A stretch of DNA of 64,000 bases, taken from the NCBI RefSeq assembly GCF_019603315.1, contig NZ_CP080649.1, positions 1,503,501-1,567,500 of the forward strand, read 5' to 3'. Below the pieces are notes generated by a model, which did not search any database, had not been told where the DNA came from, and saw only the letters and a list, made by a program, of their open reading frames with translations. The DNA comes from Ruficoccus sp. ZRK36 (GTDB lineage: Bacteria; Verrucomicrobiota; Verrucomicrobiia; Opitutales; Cerasicoccaceae). Shown one piece after another: positions 43,871-53,438 of the stretch. The position numbers and the translations under genes are program-made. Position 1 is the first letter of the stretch, and each line of letters begins with the position of its first letter.

Positions 43871-44854
43871 TTAAGGCTTTTCCAGCCGCTTGGCGTAGCG
43901 GGCGGCCATGACCGCGCAGACCATGAGCTGGATCTGGTGAAAGATCATGAGCGGCAGTACCATCAGCCCCACGGCCGCAGGAGGGAAGAGTACGTTGGCC
44001 ATGGGCACACCGTTGGCCAGGCTCTTCTTGGAGCCGCAGAAGACGATGGTGATTTCGTCCTCTTTTCCGAACCCCAGCAGGCGTGCTGCGTGGATGTTGA
44101 TGAAAAGGACGACGGCCAGCAGGACGCAGGAAAAAAGCACGATCATCCCGATGCTAAACAGATCGATCTGCTTCCAGATCCCGCCCACCACGGCCTCGCT
44201 GAAGGCCGTGTAGACGACCAGCACGATCGAGCTGCGGTCGGTGATGTTGATCGCTTTCTTGTAGCGGTGGATGAGGCCCTTAAGCAGCGGACGGCAGAGG
44301 TGCCCGATGACAAAGGGCAGCATCAGCTGCAGGCAGATGGCTCGAATCGCCCCCAGAGTGTCGCCGGAGCCGCCTTCCTGCGTCTCCATCAGCAGGCCGA
44401 CCAGTATTGGCGAGAGGAATATACCCAGAATGCTGGAGGCTGAGGCGCTGCAGACCGCTGCCGGGATATTGCCCCCGCCGATCGAGGTAAAGGCGATGGC
44501 CGACTGCACCGTGGCGGGCAGGGCACACAGGTAGAGAAAGCCGAGGTAAATGTCCTCGTGCATGGGGTGGGGGACAAAGAGCTGCATCCCCAGCCCGAGC
44601 AGCGGAAACAATATAAAGGTGCTGGCAAAGATCGTCAGGTGCAGCCGCCAGTGCCCGAGCCCACCGATGAGTGCCTGACGCGGCAGCTTTGCCCCATGCA
44701 TGAAGAACAGCAGCGCGATGGCCGCTGTCGTCAGGTGCCGGAAGATCGTATCACCCACACCATGCGCCGGCAGAAAGCTGGCCAGCACGACCGCCCCGAT
44801 CAGTACGATCAGAAAACCGTCAATGTGCGTACGCTTGAGCCAGGAGGTGAGCAT
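43871..44854 (-). CDS. Bile acid:sodium symporter-family transporter (SBF-like, YfeH type)
   Basis: Inner-membrane transporter with about ten hydrophobic segments, 327 residues from the ATG at 44854 (a TTG at 44866 would add 4). It has the SBF-like blocks LTTAAIALLFFMHGAKLPRQ (about 42-61), CALPATVQSAIAFTSIGGGN (about 110-129) with the unwound helix found in BASS proteins, and FCGSKKSLANGVPMANVLFP near the C-terminus, the signature of the YfeH branch. The substrate of YfeH-type members is unknown; the ASBT group moves bile acids or pantoate with sodium. The stop lies 3 bases from the convergent gene. Confidence 0.9.
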   Translation of the reverse strand: MLTSWLKRTHIDGFLIVLIGAVVLASFLPAHGVGDTIFRHLTTAAIALLFFMHGAKLPRQALIGGLGHWRLHLTIFASTFILFPLLGLGMQLFVPHPMHEDIYLGFLYLCALPATVQSAIAFTSIGGGNIPAAVCSASASSILGIFLSPILVGLLMETQEGGSGDTLGAIRAICLQLMLPFVIGHLCRPLLKGLIHRYKKAINITDRSSIVLVVYTAFSEAVVGGIWKQIDLFSIGMIVLFSCVLLAVVLFINIHAARLLGFGKEDEITIVFCGSKKSLANGVPMANVLFPPAAVGLMVLPLMIFHQIQLMVCAVMAARYAKRLEKP

Positions 44855-44906
44855 GGGATAAAGCAATGCCTCAAACCGCCCCCCACCGCCAGTCGAAAAG
44901 GTGTGA

Positions 44907-45186
44907 CTGGGCTTACGCAGCCCAGACTCGCGGTGCGTGTCCGCACTCGACTTTCGATGCTGCGCATCGTGTCAGCGATAACTTAAACCAGCCGCGCTGG
45001 TTTAAGTTATCGCTGAGCAGAGCATCAAAACTGGACCGTCACTATGGGAGGATAAATCTAGTCTGCGGGGCACGAACCGTTGATGGCATTTTCTCCTGAA
45101 AATGCCAAGGTGATCCAAAGGATCACGGGTCCAGGGCTATGCCCTGGGGGCAGCGACTGCAAGGAGCGATGGGGCAGAGCCCCATC
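44907..45186. repeat. Modular hairpin cluster D
   Basis: Fills most of the 341-base gap between the transporter and ilvB. Modules in order: CTGGGCT-TACGC-AGCCCAG (44907-44925), CGATG-CTGCG-CATCG (44955-44969), a 20-bp stem with 5-nt loop (44972-45016), GGCATTTT-CTCCTG-AAAATGCC (45085-45106), GTGATCC-AAA-GGATCAC (45110-45126), CCAGGGC-TAT-GCCCTGG (45131-45147) and GATGGGG-CAGAG-CCCCATC (45168-45186). The segment ACTTTCGATGCTGCG continuing to TCAGCGAT is identical with cluster A over about 30 bases. The last 44 bases match cluster B with two changes. Confidence 0.88.
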
Positions 45187-45207
45187 ATTGTCCAGTGCGG
45201 TCACGCA

Positions 45208-46986
45208 CTAGTCGGTGAGAATGTCCTTGGCGCCCTTTTTCTGCGGGATAAAGGGCAGCACATGCTCGGTGTAGGGGATGAGCACGTCCAGCAGGTACGG
45301 GCCGTCGTGGGCGAGCATTTCCTTGATGGCCGGGAGCAGGTCTTCCTTTTTGTAGATGCGTCGGCCAGCGATGCCGTAGCCCTTGGCGATACCCGCAAAG
45401 TCCGGGTAAACCGCGTCGATGTTATCGGGGCTGCCGATGTTCTCCGGGTCGCAGAGGATGGTGTGGCCGCGCACGCCGTCGTAGAAGCGGTCTTCCCACT
45501 GCACGACCATGCCCAGGTGCTGGTTGTTCAGGAGCATGATCTTGGCGTCGATCTTCTCGATCTTGGCCGTGGCCAGCTCCTGGATGTTCATCTGGAAGGA
45601 GCCGTCACCCTCGATGTTGATGACGGTCTTTTCCGGGAAGGCGACCTTGGCGCCGAGGGCGGCCGGCAGGCCAAATCCCATCGTGCCCAGCCCCAGAGAG
45701 CTAATGAAGTGGCGCGGTTCCTTAAAGTGGTAATACTGGGGGGCCCACATCTGGTGCTGACCGACACCGGTCGAGATGATGGCTTCGCCCTTGGTTTCCT
45801 CGTAGAGAGCTTTAATCGCATCCTGAGCGAGGATGTACTTGTCGCTCTCCTTGTAGGTAAAGGGGTAGGGGTGCTGTTTTTTCCAGCCGTTGATGGTGGT
45901 GTACCACTCAGACAGGTCGGGCTTGGCGAACTCACCGGCCTTGATCAGCTCGATCATACGCTTAAGCGCGTACTTGAGGTCGCTGTGGATCGGGAAGTGC
46001 GTGTGCTTGTTTTTGTTGTGCTCGGAGCGGTCGATGTCGAAGTGGACAATCTTCGCCTCGGGGGCGAACTTCGAGACGGTGCCGGTGATGCGGTCGTCGA
46101 AGCGCGCGCCGATGCAGATCAGCAGGTCCGAGTCGCACACCGCCCAGTTCCCGGCGACGGTGCCGTGCATACCAAACCAGTACAGGCTCTGCGGATCATC
46201 CGGCGGGAATGCACCCAGACCCATCAGGGTGGAGGCGACGGGGATGCCCGTCAGCTTGGCAAACTCACGCAGTTCGTCCGAGGCGTGAGCGGAGATGATG
46301 CCGCCGCCGATGTAGAGAGCCGGTTGCTTGGATTCGGAGATCAGGCCGAGCACTTCTTTGAGCTGCTCATCGGAAGCCTCCGGCAGGGGCGGGTAGCCGG
46401 GGATGTCCACGGCACCGGGAAAGACCGGCTCGAACACCTTCTGCTGGACGTCCTTGGGGATATCGATCACGACCGGGCCGGGACGGCCGGTGGTGGCGAT
46501 GATAAAGGCCTTTTTGATGATCATGGGCAGCTCCTCAGCCTCTAGCACGAGGAAGCTGTGTTTGACCACAGGCAGGGTCATCCCGAAAAAGTCTGTCTCC
46601 TGAAAGGCCGTCTTACCGATGAACTCCTGAAACACCTGGCCGGTGATGGCGACCAGCGGGATGGAGTCCATAAAGGCATCCGCGATACAGGTCACGAGGT
46701 TCGTCGCGCCGGGGCCGGAGGTGGCCATGCACACGCCGGGCTTACCGGTGGCGCGGGCGTAGCCATGGGCCATGAAGCCGCCTCCCTGCTCGTGGCGGGG
46801 CAGGATCGTACGCAGTTTTTTGGCGCGGGTCAGGGCCTGGTGCAGCTCGATCGAAGAGCCGCCCGGATAGGCGAAAATGACGTCTACGCCCTCACGCTCC
46901 AGGCACTCTACGACGACGTCGGCGCCCTTCATGGCGGGTCCTTTTTCGTCTTGTGGCGGGAAGCTGACAAGGGGTTCGGTCTTCAT
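45208..46986 (-). CDS. ilvB: Acetolactate synthase large subunit
   Basis: ThDP-dependent enzyme that condenses two pyruvates (or pyruvate and 2-oxobutyrate) in branched-chain amino acid synthesis; 592 residues. Conserved parts: the catalytic Glu in [13 protein letters not shown], the FAD/central domain, and the C-terminal ThDP/Mg motif [15 protein letters not shown] ending near [15 protein letters not shown]. The FAD-binding and quinone-like loop [10 protein letters not shown] is present, which marks an anabolic AHAS. A second ATG at 46932 has AAAGGA upstream and would begin at [12 protein letters not shown], where family similarity starts; either start is possible. No regulatory subunit gene ilvN follows; hairpin cluster D does. 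Confidence 0.95.
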   Translation of the reverse strand: MKTEPLVSFPPQDEKGPAMKGADVVVECLEREGVDVIFAYPGGSSIELHQALTRAKKLRTILPRHEQGGGFMAHGYARATGKPGVCMATSGPGATNLVTCIADAFMDSIPLVAITGQVFQEFIGKTAFQETDFFGMTLPVVKHSFLVLEAEELPMIIKKAFIIATTGRPGPVVIDIPKDVQQKVFEPVFPGAVDIPGYPPLPEASDEQLKEVLGLISESKQPALYIGGGIISAHASDELREFAKLTGIPVASTLMGLGAFPPDDPQSLYWFGMHGTVAGNWAVCDSDLLICIGARFDDRITGTVSKFAPEAKIVHFDIDRSEHNKNKHTHFPIHSDLKYALKRMIELIKAGEFAKPDLSEWYTTINGWKKQHPYPFTYKESDKYILAQDAIKALYEETKGEAIISTGVGQHQMWAPQYYHFKEPRHFISSLGLGTMGFGLPAALGAKVAFPEKTVINIEGDGSFQMNIQELATAKIEKIDAKIMLLNNQHLGMVVQWEDRFYDGVRGHTILCDPENIGSPDNIDAVYPDFAGIAKGYGIAGRRIYKKEDLLPAIKEMLAHDGPYLLDVLIPYTEHVLPFIPQKKGAKDILTD

Positions 46987-47177
46987 GGTCTGGTGAATTT
47001 TAATGGTTAACTGCGTGTGCGTCCGGCCTCTGTTGGCGAACGGAAAATAAGGCGCGAAACACTAGACTTTATGCACCCGGAAGCAAGGCCGAAGTTTGCC
47101 CCCAACGGAAACGTTGACAACGGTTCATACCGTATAGCAGCATGCGCTGTATTTAACTTTATTTCTCGTGTTGGGTC

Positions 47178-49127
47178 ATGTCAAAAGCTCTTCAATATCG
47201 GCCTGAAATCGATGGGCTGCGAGCGGTCGCCGTATTGCCGGTGGTCTTTTACCATGTCGGCTTATCCTTTCCCGGTGGGTTTATCGGGGTCGATGTGTTT
47301 TTCGTGATCTCGGGTTTCCTGATTACCGGGATTATTATGAGAGAGTTAGAGCTTGGAAACTTCTCGATCATGAGGTTTTACGAGCGTCGAGTGAGGAGGA
47401 TTCTTCCCGCCCTCACCATGGTGCTCCTCGGGACACTGGCTGTCGCCTATTTTACGTTTTTTGCCACCGAGTTTGAAGAGCTTGGCCAGCATATTGTCCC
47501 TGTCTCGATTTTTCTGGAGAACTTAAAGTTATATACGCTCGGTGGAGACTATTGGGCCGAGTCGACGGAGCGGTTGCCCTTACTGCACATGTGGTCTCTG
47601 GCCATTGAGGAGCAATTTTACATTTTCATTCCGGTCCTTTTAATCGTTCTCCATCGGTTCTGGCGCAGGCATATCCTGCTCTTTTTCGTTCTGCTTTATC
47701 TGGCTTCGTTAGCCTGCTGCATTGTTGTCACCGGGATTGATACCAAATTCGCCTTTTACATGCTTCCGACCAGAGCCTGGGAGCTGGCGAGTGGTTCACT
47801 GGTTTTTATTCTTATAAGCCAGGGGCGTACCCTTTCAAAGGCCGTTGGCAATCAGGTGCTTTCGATACTGGGTATCCTCATGATCCTGGTCGGGTGCTTT
47901 ATCATTAATGATGACCGTCAATTCCCCGGCGCGTGGGCGTTGATTCCCACGCTGGGCGCCTCCCTGTTCATATACGGCTGTACGGAAGTGCCGACACTGG
48001 CCGGGCGTTTACTATCCTGTGCCCCGATGCGCCTGATCGGTTTGATCTCGTATTCCTTGTACCTGATTCATTGGCCGCTGCTCGTGTTTGTTAAGAATTA
48101 TCGCTTTCCTGACCCGCTTTTGCCCCTGGACAAGGTCATGATTGTGGTGGTTTCCATATTGCTGTCGCTGGCCAGTTGGAAGTTTGTAGAGACTCCGTTC
48201 CGGCGTTTGGGCAGGCACCGCTTAACTTCTCCGGCGGTTGTGGCAATCGGTTGTGCCGTGTTGGCTTTGTTCTTCGTGCTGGGGAAGTACATCCGCCTGC
48301 GGGACGGTATGCCGGAGCGCTTCGACTCACTCAAGCCGGACCTGGCCCGTAACATTGCCCACTCGGATTGGGTCAGCCTTACCGGGGCTCGGAAATACGG
48401 AAACTCGCGTTATTACGAGACCGGGGGATACCAGTTGCGCACATCCCCGGATCAGCCGCCTCAAGTGGTCCTCTTTGGCGACAGTCATGCAACGATGTTT
48501 GCTCCCGCCATTGACACGGTGACCACTGAGCTGGGGCTGCCGACATCGTTTTGCGCAAACGATGGCCAAAAGACATATATTGAGGATACGGATGAGCAGC
48601 GGGAGATGATGAATCAGCTTCTCGATCAATGGCATCCGAAAGTAATTATCTACATCTGCCGTTGGGAGGATTTGCTCAAAAACTCGGATGAGCAGGCCAG
48701 AACTGAGATATTTGCCCGGCTGGAGGAGCTGGCGTCTCGATGTGACCAGCTATATGTCTTTAATGAAATCCCGCGTATTTTTGACATCAAGAGAATCCGT
48801 GCCAGCGATTACATCTACGGAATCGCCAGAAAGAACGGCTGGGAGCTGCCGACTATTTCGGATCAGTCAACTTCCCTTAGTAATGACGTTGTGAGGTCCG
48901 AGCTTGAGAGCCTTGGCGCACACAATATCGAATTGGTCGATGCTTGCAGCCTCTACACAGAGGAAGGCTCCGTTGTTTATCATGATAATGAGGGGTACCT
49001 GTACTACCGGGATGATAGCCACCTGAATGCGATCGGAGCGGAGAAGATTACGCCACTGCTGCGTTCATTACTGGTGGAGACGTTTTCGGAGGTAGATGGA
49101 GGCACTCCTCCAGCAGGTGCGAGATAG
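47178..49127 (+). CDS. Acyltransferase with AT3 and SGNH domains (OafA/YrhL type)
   Basis: Membrane O-acyltransferase, 649 residues. The AT3 domain starts with YRPEIDGLRAVAVLPVVFYH (catalytic His at the end) and has GGFIGVDVFFVISGFLITGI and an RRVRRILP loop; about ten to eleven transmembrane helices run to residue 375. The C-terminal periplasmic SGNH domain has the nucleophile Ser436 in LFGDSHATMF and the Asp-His pair in RDDSHLNAIGA (Asp612, His615). Such proteins acetylate LPS O-antigen, exopolysaccharide or peptidoglycan. No polysaccharide cluster is adjacent, so the acceptor is unknown. Divergent from ilvB. Confidence 0.92.
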   Translation: MSKALQYRPEIDGLRAVAVLPVVFYHVGLSFPGGFIGVDVFFVISGFLITGIIMRELELGNFSIMRFYERRVRRILPALTMVLLGTLAVAYFTFFATEFEELGQHIVPVSIFLENLKLYTLGGDYWAESTERLPLLHMWSLAIEEQFYIFIPVLLIVLHRFWRRHILLFFVLLYLASLACCIVVTGIDTKFAFYMLPTRAWELASGSLVFILISQGRTLSKAVGNQVLSILGILMILVGCFIINDDRQFPGAWALIPTLGASLFIYGCTEVPTLAGRLLSCAPMRLIGLISYSLYLIHWPLLVFVKNYRFPDPLLPLDKVMIVVVSILLSLASWKFVETPFRRLGRHRLTSPAVVAIGCAVLALFFVLGKYIRLRDGMPERFDSLKPDLARNIAHSDWVSLTGARKYGNSRYYETGGYQLRTSPDQPPQVVLFGDSHATMFAPAIDTVTTELGLPTSFCANDGQKTYIEDTDEQREMMNQLLDQWHPKVIIYICRWEDLLKNSDEQARTEIFARLEELASRCDQLYVFNEIPRIFDIKRIRASDYIYGIARKNGWELPTISDQSTSLSNDVVRSELESLGAHNIELVDACSLYTEEGSVVYHDNEGYLYYRDDSHLNAIGAEKITPLLRSLLVETFSEVDGGTPPAGAR

Positions 49128-49252
49128 TTTCGTCGGTCAGGCAGGTCTCTGATTTTGGGAGGTTACGCTCTGGATTTCTTCGGCGGGTGAATTAACCATC
49201 AGCCAAATCAAGGCTTGCGCCGGAGGGGTGGGGTGCGCTGTGCTCGTGCGCT

Positions 49253-50041
49253 ATGCCGAAAGTACTCTTCATCGGGGATATCGTTGGAAAACCGGGGCGC
49301 GCCTTCGTCCAGAAGCACCTGGCAGCCTTCCGGGAGGAGCAAGGCATCGACCTCGTCGTCGCCAATGCTGAAAATGCCGCCGCTGGCTCCGGGGTGACCA
49401 CCGCGATCGTCAACGAACTGCTCGCCGCCGGAGTGGACGGCATCACGCTGGGCGACCATGTCTGGGACCAGCGCGGGTTCGCCGACGAGATCAACGGCTT
49501 GGAGAAAGTCTGCCGACCGGCAAATCTGCCCCCGCAATGCCCCGGCCGGACGCACCTGATCCTGGAAAAGGATGGCTTCCGCCTGGCAGTGTGCACCCTA
49601 TTGGGTAACAATTTTATGAAGCTGACCGCGGACTGCCCCTTCCGGACCGGCGACCGCCTCCTGGGCGATATCGGCAGCTCAGCTGATGCTGTTTTGATGG
49701 AGATCCACGCCGAGACGACCTCTGAGAAGGTGGCCTTCGGGTGGTACTTTGACGGGCGCGCCTCTGTCGTGGTCGGGACGCATACGCATATCCCCACCGC
49801 CGACAACACCATCCTGCCGCGCGGTACCGCCTACCAGACGGATGCCGGGATGAGCGGCCCCTACCGCTCGGTCCTCGGGCGTGAGGTCGAGCCCATCGTC
49901 CTGAAATTCCTCGACGGGATGCCGCGGCGCTGGCCGGTGGCCGAGGGTGACGTGCGTATGTGCGGGTTGATGGTGGATATAGATGCCTCCTCCGGCTTGT
50001 GTTTGAGTCAGGAGCGGGTATGCTTGACGCAGGAAGTGTGA
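49253..50041 (+). CDS. ymdB: YmdB-type metallophosphoesterase (TIGR00282)
   Basis: Binuclear metal phosphodiesterase of 262 residues. Metal ligands are visible in [11 protein letters not shown] (Asp9), ANAENAAAG (Glu and Asn, about 37-45), GDHVWDQRG (His, about 67) and [11 protein letters not shown] (two His, about 170-180). In Bacillus YmdB hydrolyses 2',3'-cyclic nucleotides or cAMP and affects motility/biofilm choice; in other phyla it often sits beside rny or recA, which is not the case here. ATG start at 49253. It is on the same strand as the protease gene downstream, with about 85 bases between stop and the preferred start. Confidence 0.92.
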   Translation: MPKVLFIGDIVGKPGRAFVQKHLAAFREEQGIDLVVANAENAAAGSGVTTAIVNELLAAGVDGITLGDHVWDQRGFADEINGLEKVCRPANLPPQCPGRTHLILEKDGFRLAVCTLLGNNFMKLTADCPFRTGDRLLGDIGSSADAVLMEIHAETTSEKVAFGWYFDGRASVVVGTHTHIPTADNTILPRGTAYQTDAGMSGPYRSVLGREVEPIVLKFLDGMPRRWPVAEGDVRMCGLMVDIDASSGLCLSQERVCLTQEV

Positions 50042-50125
50042 AACTTTCCGGGAATGCCGGGGTTTCCCCGTGCCTCTAACCCGCTCACAGTTCCTGATGT
50101 AAATCCTACCTCCGTTGAATACCCG

Positions 50126-51367
50126 TTGAAGCCCTTTTCTCAACTGGCCGCGTTGACGGCATTTATGGCTGGAGTGGCCCTGCCAGCCCAGGCGCTGATC
50201 CTCTACTCGGGTGACAACAGTGCCAACCAAACCGCACCCGCTAACGGTGCACCCTGGGAGCAGGTCGGGAGCATTTGTGGAAGCGAGCCGGCCAGTAACG
50301 GTAATGGCACGGCTATTCATGTGCGGGGAAAGTACTTCCTGACCGCAAATCATGTCCCGACCGGTGAGCGTTTGGTTACCTTTGATGGTGAGACCTACTC
50401 CCTCATCGATCAGAATTTCACCCCTGTTCAAATCACAACAGGTACCGGCTCAGTGGATATGAAGCTGTGCAAGCTGGTCGATGATCCCGGTCTGGATGAT
50501 ATCGTGCTAAATACCAATAGCATGTTTGATCGAAGCCGTTCGACGACCACCGTCATGATTGGCTATGGCATGGGCAGAGATCCCATCCAGGAAGATCAGA
50601 CTGATACGACCCGCACCTGGGACTGGGGCTCATACCCAACGATCGTAAAGCGTTGGGGCACGAACGAGGTGGAAGGGGCTGTTAGTGTCGCAAACGTACC
50701 GGACTACAATTACACCTACAACGGACTGGCGATATATGCCAATAACGACGCTGGCGATAATGAGGGGGCTTTAGCTCTTAGTGATTCGGGCTCGGCTCTT
50801 TTTCAATATATCGGTGGTCAATGGGTTCTGTCAGGCTTGGCTACGCTCGTGCAGACTAGCGATAGCTCCACCTTTGGAGAATACCAGACGGTGGAGGAGG
50901 AAACGACTTTTACCGGTGACGCAAACTACTACGTGCGTATCTCCAGTTATGCCTCGCAGATCGAGGCAGCGCTGCCGGACCTGTCCACGTATACGGGTTG
51001 GCTGACGGATAATTCCCTCAGTGGGGCCGATGCCGCCTCTACCGCCGACCCGGATGCTGACGGCATGACCAACCTGGAGGAATTTGCCTACGGGACGAAC
51101 CCGGTGGTCGCTGATGCAACGCTTTCCCCGCAGACGGCTCTGTCGGGCAGCAGTATGGTCCTTTCGTGGCAGCAGAGCACGCTCCCGGAGAGCGTGACCA
51201 TCGAGGTGCAGGAGACCGACGACCTCCTCAACACCGCCTTTAGTGCGTCCTCGCTGACGCCCGAGCAGGTCGGCCTCGACGGTGACATCGCCCAGATGCG
51301 GGTCACGCTGACGCCTGCCATCGGGGCGCAGACATTCCTGCGCTTGTCGGTGACGACAAGCGAGTGA
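50126..51367 (+). CDS. Secreted trypsin-like serine protease with calcium-binding-type tail
   Basis: Exported S1-like protease, about 413 residues from the TTG at 50126, which gives a clean signal peptide (KPFSQLAALTAFMAGVALPAQA, in two halves about 2-23); an ATG at 50054 would add 24 residues before it. The triad is placed as His in KYFLTANHV, Asp in SVDMKLCKL and Ser in LSDSGSALF, matching the usual TAAHC / D / GDSGS layout with the His cysteine lost. The C-terminal part carries DPDADGMTNLEEFAYGTNP, a thrombospondin-type-3/EF-hand-like calcium loop common in Verrucomicrobia exported proteins, then a beta domain. Substrate unknown. Confidence 0.75.
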   Translation: MKPFSQLAALTAFMAGVALPAQALILYSGDNSANQTAPANGAPWEQVGSICGSEPASNGNGTAIHVRGKYFLTANHVPTGERLVTFDGETYSLIDQNFTPVQITTGTGSVDMKLCKLVDDPGLDDIVLNTNSMFDRSRSTTTVMIGYGMGRDPIQEDQTDTTRTWDWGSYPTIVKRWGTNEVEGAVSVANVPDYNYTYNGLAIYANNDAGDNEGALALSDSGSALFQYIGGQWVLSGLATLVQTSDSSTFGEYQTVEEETTFTGDANYYVRISSYASQIEAALPDLSTYTGWLTDNSLSGADAASTADPDADGMTNLEEFAYGTNPVVADATLSPQTALSGSSMVLSWQQSTLPESVTIEVQETDDLLNTAFSASSLTPEQVGLDGDIAQMRVTLTPAIGAQTFLRLSVTTSE

Positions 51368-51389
51368 TGCGCTAGCGTTTTGCTTTGGC

Positions 51390-52136
51390 TTACGGGCGCA
51401 TGATTCCGGCTCGCGAAGGATTCCAGTGGTCAACGCCTGCCTCGGGGGCAAACGCCTTTGCGGGCAGTTGCCAGGCCACATGTCCATCGCAGTAGACGTA
51501 GGCGACTTTGTCGTCGTTGCGGGGATCGAGGTCCGTTAAGTCGTCCCCGCGCTTACTCCAGAAGTGCGCCATAAAGTGGTCGCTGGTTTGCTGGCGGTTC
51601 GCGGCAAAGAGGACCGTGCGCTCTGGATGAGGAACGAACTGGGCGCTCCCCCAGTGCGCTGGGCGGCCTTCATAGTCGTCGATGGCCGGGTCGAGCTGGA
51701 GGTAGCCATTGATGCCGTAGCTGTAGCGGTTCGACAGGCTGCCGCCAGAGCCCTCGGCAGGGTTGAGCGGGTCACGCAGCATGCGGGCTTCGTACTGGAT
51801 GTAGCGCGGGTCACCTCGACTGCTCAGGGGCTCTTTCCAGAGGTAGCCAGAGAGGGCGAGCCACCATTGGCGTTCACTGCGGGTAAAGGAGTGGTTACTG
51901 CGCGGCCATCTTCCCTTATTATCCGTGGCGTAAACCAGCGCGGCGGTGCCGAGTTGGCGGATCGTTGCCGTGGACTTACTCAGCCGGGCGCTCTCCTGGG
52001 CACTGTTGACGGCCGATGCCGTCAGCGCTCCCAGCAGGGCGAGGATGACCAGGCCCACCATGACCTCCACCAGCGAGAAGGCCGCCCCGGTGTGGGACCG
52101 GGTGCGACTCTGGATCGGTGGGTAAGGCCTAAGCAT
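51390..52136 (-). CDS. Type II secretion-type pseudopilin (prepilin with H-X9-DG-like tail)
   Basis: Prepilin-like protein, 248 residues. A basic leader is followed by the methylation/cleavage motif AAFSLVEVMVGLVILALLGA, with Phe after the processed site and Glu5, then the usual N-terminal helix (about 20-60). The globular domain contains an ARMLRDPLNPAEGSGG stretch and closes with VAYVYCDGHVAWQLPAKAF, a DGHV tail of the type common in Planctomycetes/Verrucomicrobia prepilins. The start overlaps the end of the PEP-CTERM gene by 8 bases, so both are probably co-transcribed. It would be processed by a PilD peptidase outside this window. Confidence 0.82.
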   Translation of the reverse strand: MLRPYPPIQSRTRSHTGAAFSLVEVMVGLVILALLGALTASAVNSAQESARLSKSTATIRQLGTAALVYATDNKGRWPRSNHSFTRSERQWWLALSGYLWKEPLSSRGDPRYIQYEARMLRDPLNPAEGSGGSLSNRYSYGINGYLQLDPAIDDYEGRPAHWGSAQFVPHPERTVLFAANRQQTSDHFMAHFWSKRGDDLTDLDPRNDDKVAYVYCDGHVAWQLPAKAFAPEAGVDHWNPSRAGIMRP

Positions 52137-52815
52137 CGGTACGCGTGGGCTTAAGGCGGCGCAGGCTCAGCAGGGAAAGAGCAAGCAGGCCCCCTCCCAG
52201 TGCGTAGGTGGAGGGTTCCGGCACGGCGGTGAAGTCCAGGGTAAAGGACTGAGCCGTGTAGGAGCTGTCGGCGATACCGTCGATGTCTCCCAGATAGATC
52301 GTGCCGGAGACGCTGTAGCTGGCTACGGTGGGATCCGCTGCGAAGACCGGATGCGTCATCGTGTCCGGGTACATCCACTGCGTGCTGGAGCCATCCGTGC
52401 CGAAGATCGCGGTGAACTCGGTCGGGGAAGAGTCCCGCACGTAGTAAGCCTCCAAACCACTGCCGGATACATCCATATCGACCCAGAAGTACAAGCCCTC
52501 CGGGGCGGGATCGAACGTAGTCACAAAGCCGTACTGGCGCGTCCAGGCCAGCCCCTCCTGACTGGGATCAAGCGTGGCGTACCAGGGGTCGGACGGGTTG
52601 AAACTGCTGCCCGGCGAGAGCGTGCTCAGTGGCTGCATCTCGGGGACGGAGTTGTCCACGATTACGGTCAACGCGCTTGCCGGGGCGGCATAGCTGTTGA
52701 AGTCGATGTTGATGTGGATCATCGGCATCTTTTGGCCGACGGTGTTGATTTCCTCACCTCGCGCGGTGAGTGCGCAGGCGCATAGAAGCGATATCGAAAT
52801 TAGTTTATGATACAT
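52129..52815 (-). CDS. PEP-CTERM sorting domain protein, 228 aa
   Basis: Exported protein with signal peptide LISISLLCACALTARG (about 5-20) and a C-terminal PEP-CTERM tail: VPEPSTYALGGGLLALSLLS followed by LRRLKPTRTDA. The body is beta-rich and Ser/Asp/Thr-rich, with segments such as PTEFTAIFGTDGSSTQ and GTIYLGDIDGIADSSYTA that suggest a lectin- or carbohydrate-binding-like sandwich; no family assigned. The ATG at 52815 is used because the signal peptide starts there. It is the upstream partner of the pseudopilin gene (8-base overlap). Confidence 0.8.
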   Translation of the reverse strand: MYHKLISISLLCACALTARGEEINTVGQKMPMIHINIDFNSYAAPASALTVIVDNSVPEMQPLSTLSPGSSFNPSDPWYATLDPSQEGLAWTRQYGFVTTFDPAPEGLYFWVDMDVSGSGLEAYYVRDSSPTEFTAIFGTDGSSTQWMYPDTMTHPVFAADPTVASYSVSGTIYLGDIDGIADSSYTAQSFTLDFTAVPEPSTYALGGGLLALSLLSLRRLKPTRTDA

Positions 52816-52902
52816 GAGTTGCGTAGTGTTTGTGTGTCGCTGCAAACAGTGAAAGCCCATGCGCAACAGGCGCACGGGAACGAATAGGGAATCGGGAGAC
52901 GC

Positions 52903-53295
52903 TTAGGCGACCCGTGGAGGGGGCGTCTCCGGCAGCGACGGCAACACAGCCGCCTGTTCATGAATCATCGGGGGCAGGGATATTCGCTGCCCCACTGGGG
53001 TGAGCGACAGGCGCTCGGCCCGTGGCAGAAGGAGCTTAACGCTCAGGTACTCGGCCTGGCGGGCAGCCTTGAGAGGCTTGGGCTCCTTAAGCAGATTAGC
53101 GTCGACCAGACCGCAGATATCACAGGGATACTCCCCGCCAAAGGTCCGCTCAATCGCCTCGCGTAGCTTGGCGCCGCGCTGCTGCTCCTCACTGAGCATG
53201 CTTGCCCAGGCCACACCCTGTAGGACCGCCCAATGAACATTGAGGGCGGAGAAAAGGGCCAGCAGGAGCAGGCAGCAGCCAGAGATGCGCAGCAT
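52903..53295 (-). CDS. Hypothetical small protein with N-terminal signal anchor, 130 aa
   Basis: No family recognised. The ATG at 53295 gives MLRISGCCLLLLALFSALNV, a signal peptide or anchor; a TTG at 53304 is a poorer start. The next part contains QQRGAKLREAIERTFGG, then a CDIC motif (YPCDICGLVD, about 56-65) that could bind a metal, similar in kind to DUF2946-type proteins. The C-terminal part is Pro/Leu/Glu-rich and probably unstructured. It is on the same strand as the PEP-CTERM and pseudopilin genes and could share a transcript. Confidence 0.6.
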   Translation of the reverse strand: MLRISGCCLLLLALFSALNVHWAVLQGVAWASMLSEEQQRGAKLREAIERTFGGEYPCDICGLVDANLLKEPKPLKAARQAEYLSVKLLLPRAERLSLTPVGQRISLPPMIHEQAAVLPSLPETPPPRVA

Positions 53296-53340
53296 ATAAG
53301 CCAAGCTGCGTGTCGTTATTAATAAGTCAAGTTAATGCCA

Positions 53341-53375
53341 TGAAAAAGCCGGACTTCGCGAATGAAGTCCGGCTC
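53341..53375 (-). terminator. Intrinsic terminator of the zinc protease gene
   Basis: On the minus strand AGCCGGACTTC pairs with GAAGTCCGGCT (loop of 6) and the TTTTTC run at 53343-53347 follows. It lies about 60 bases after the protease stop. Confidence 0.85.
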
Positions 53376-53438
53376 CGGTAAAGATTCGTTTGAGCAGGCG
53401 TCAACCTCTGGTGCTCATGGCTCCGGGTGTACCCCGGG

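Noticed and set aside
47114-47138. TTGACA and TATAGC upstream of the acyltransferase gene as a promoter
   Set aside because: The spacer is only about 13 bases, too short for a sigma-70 promoter.
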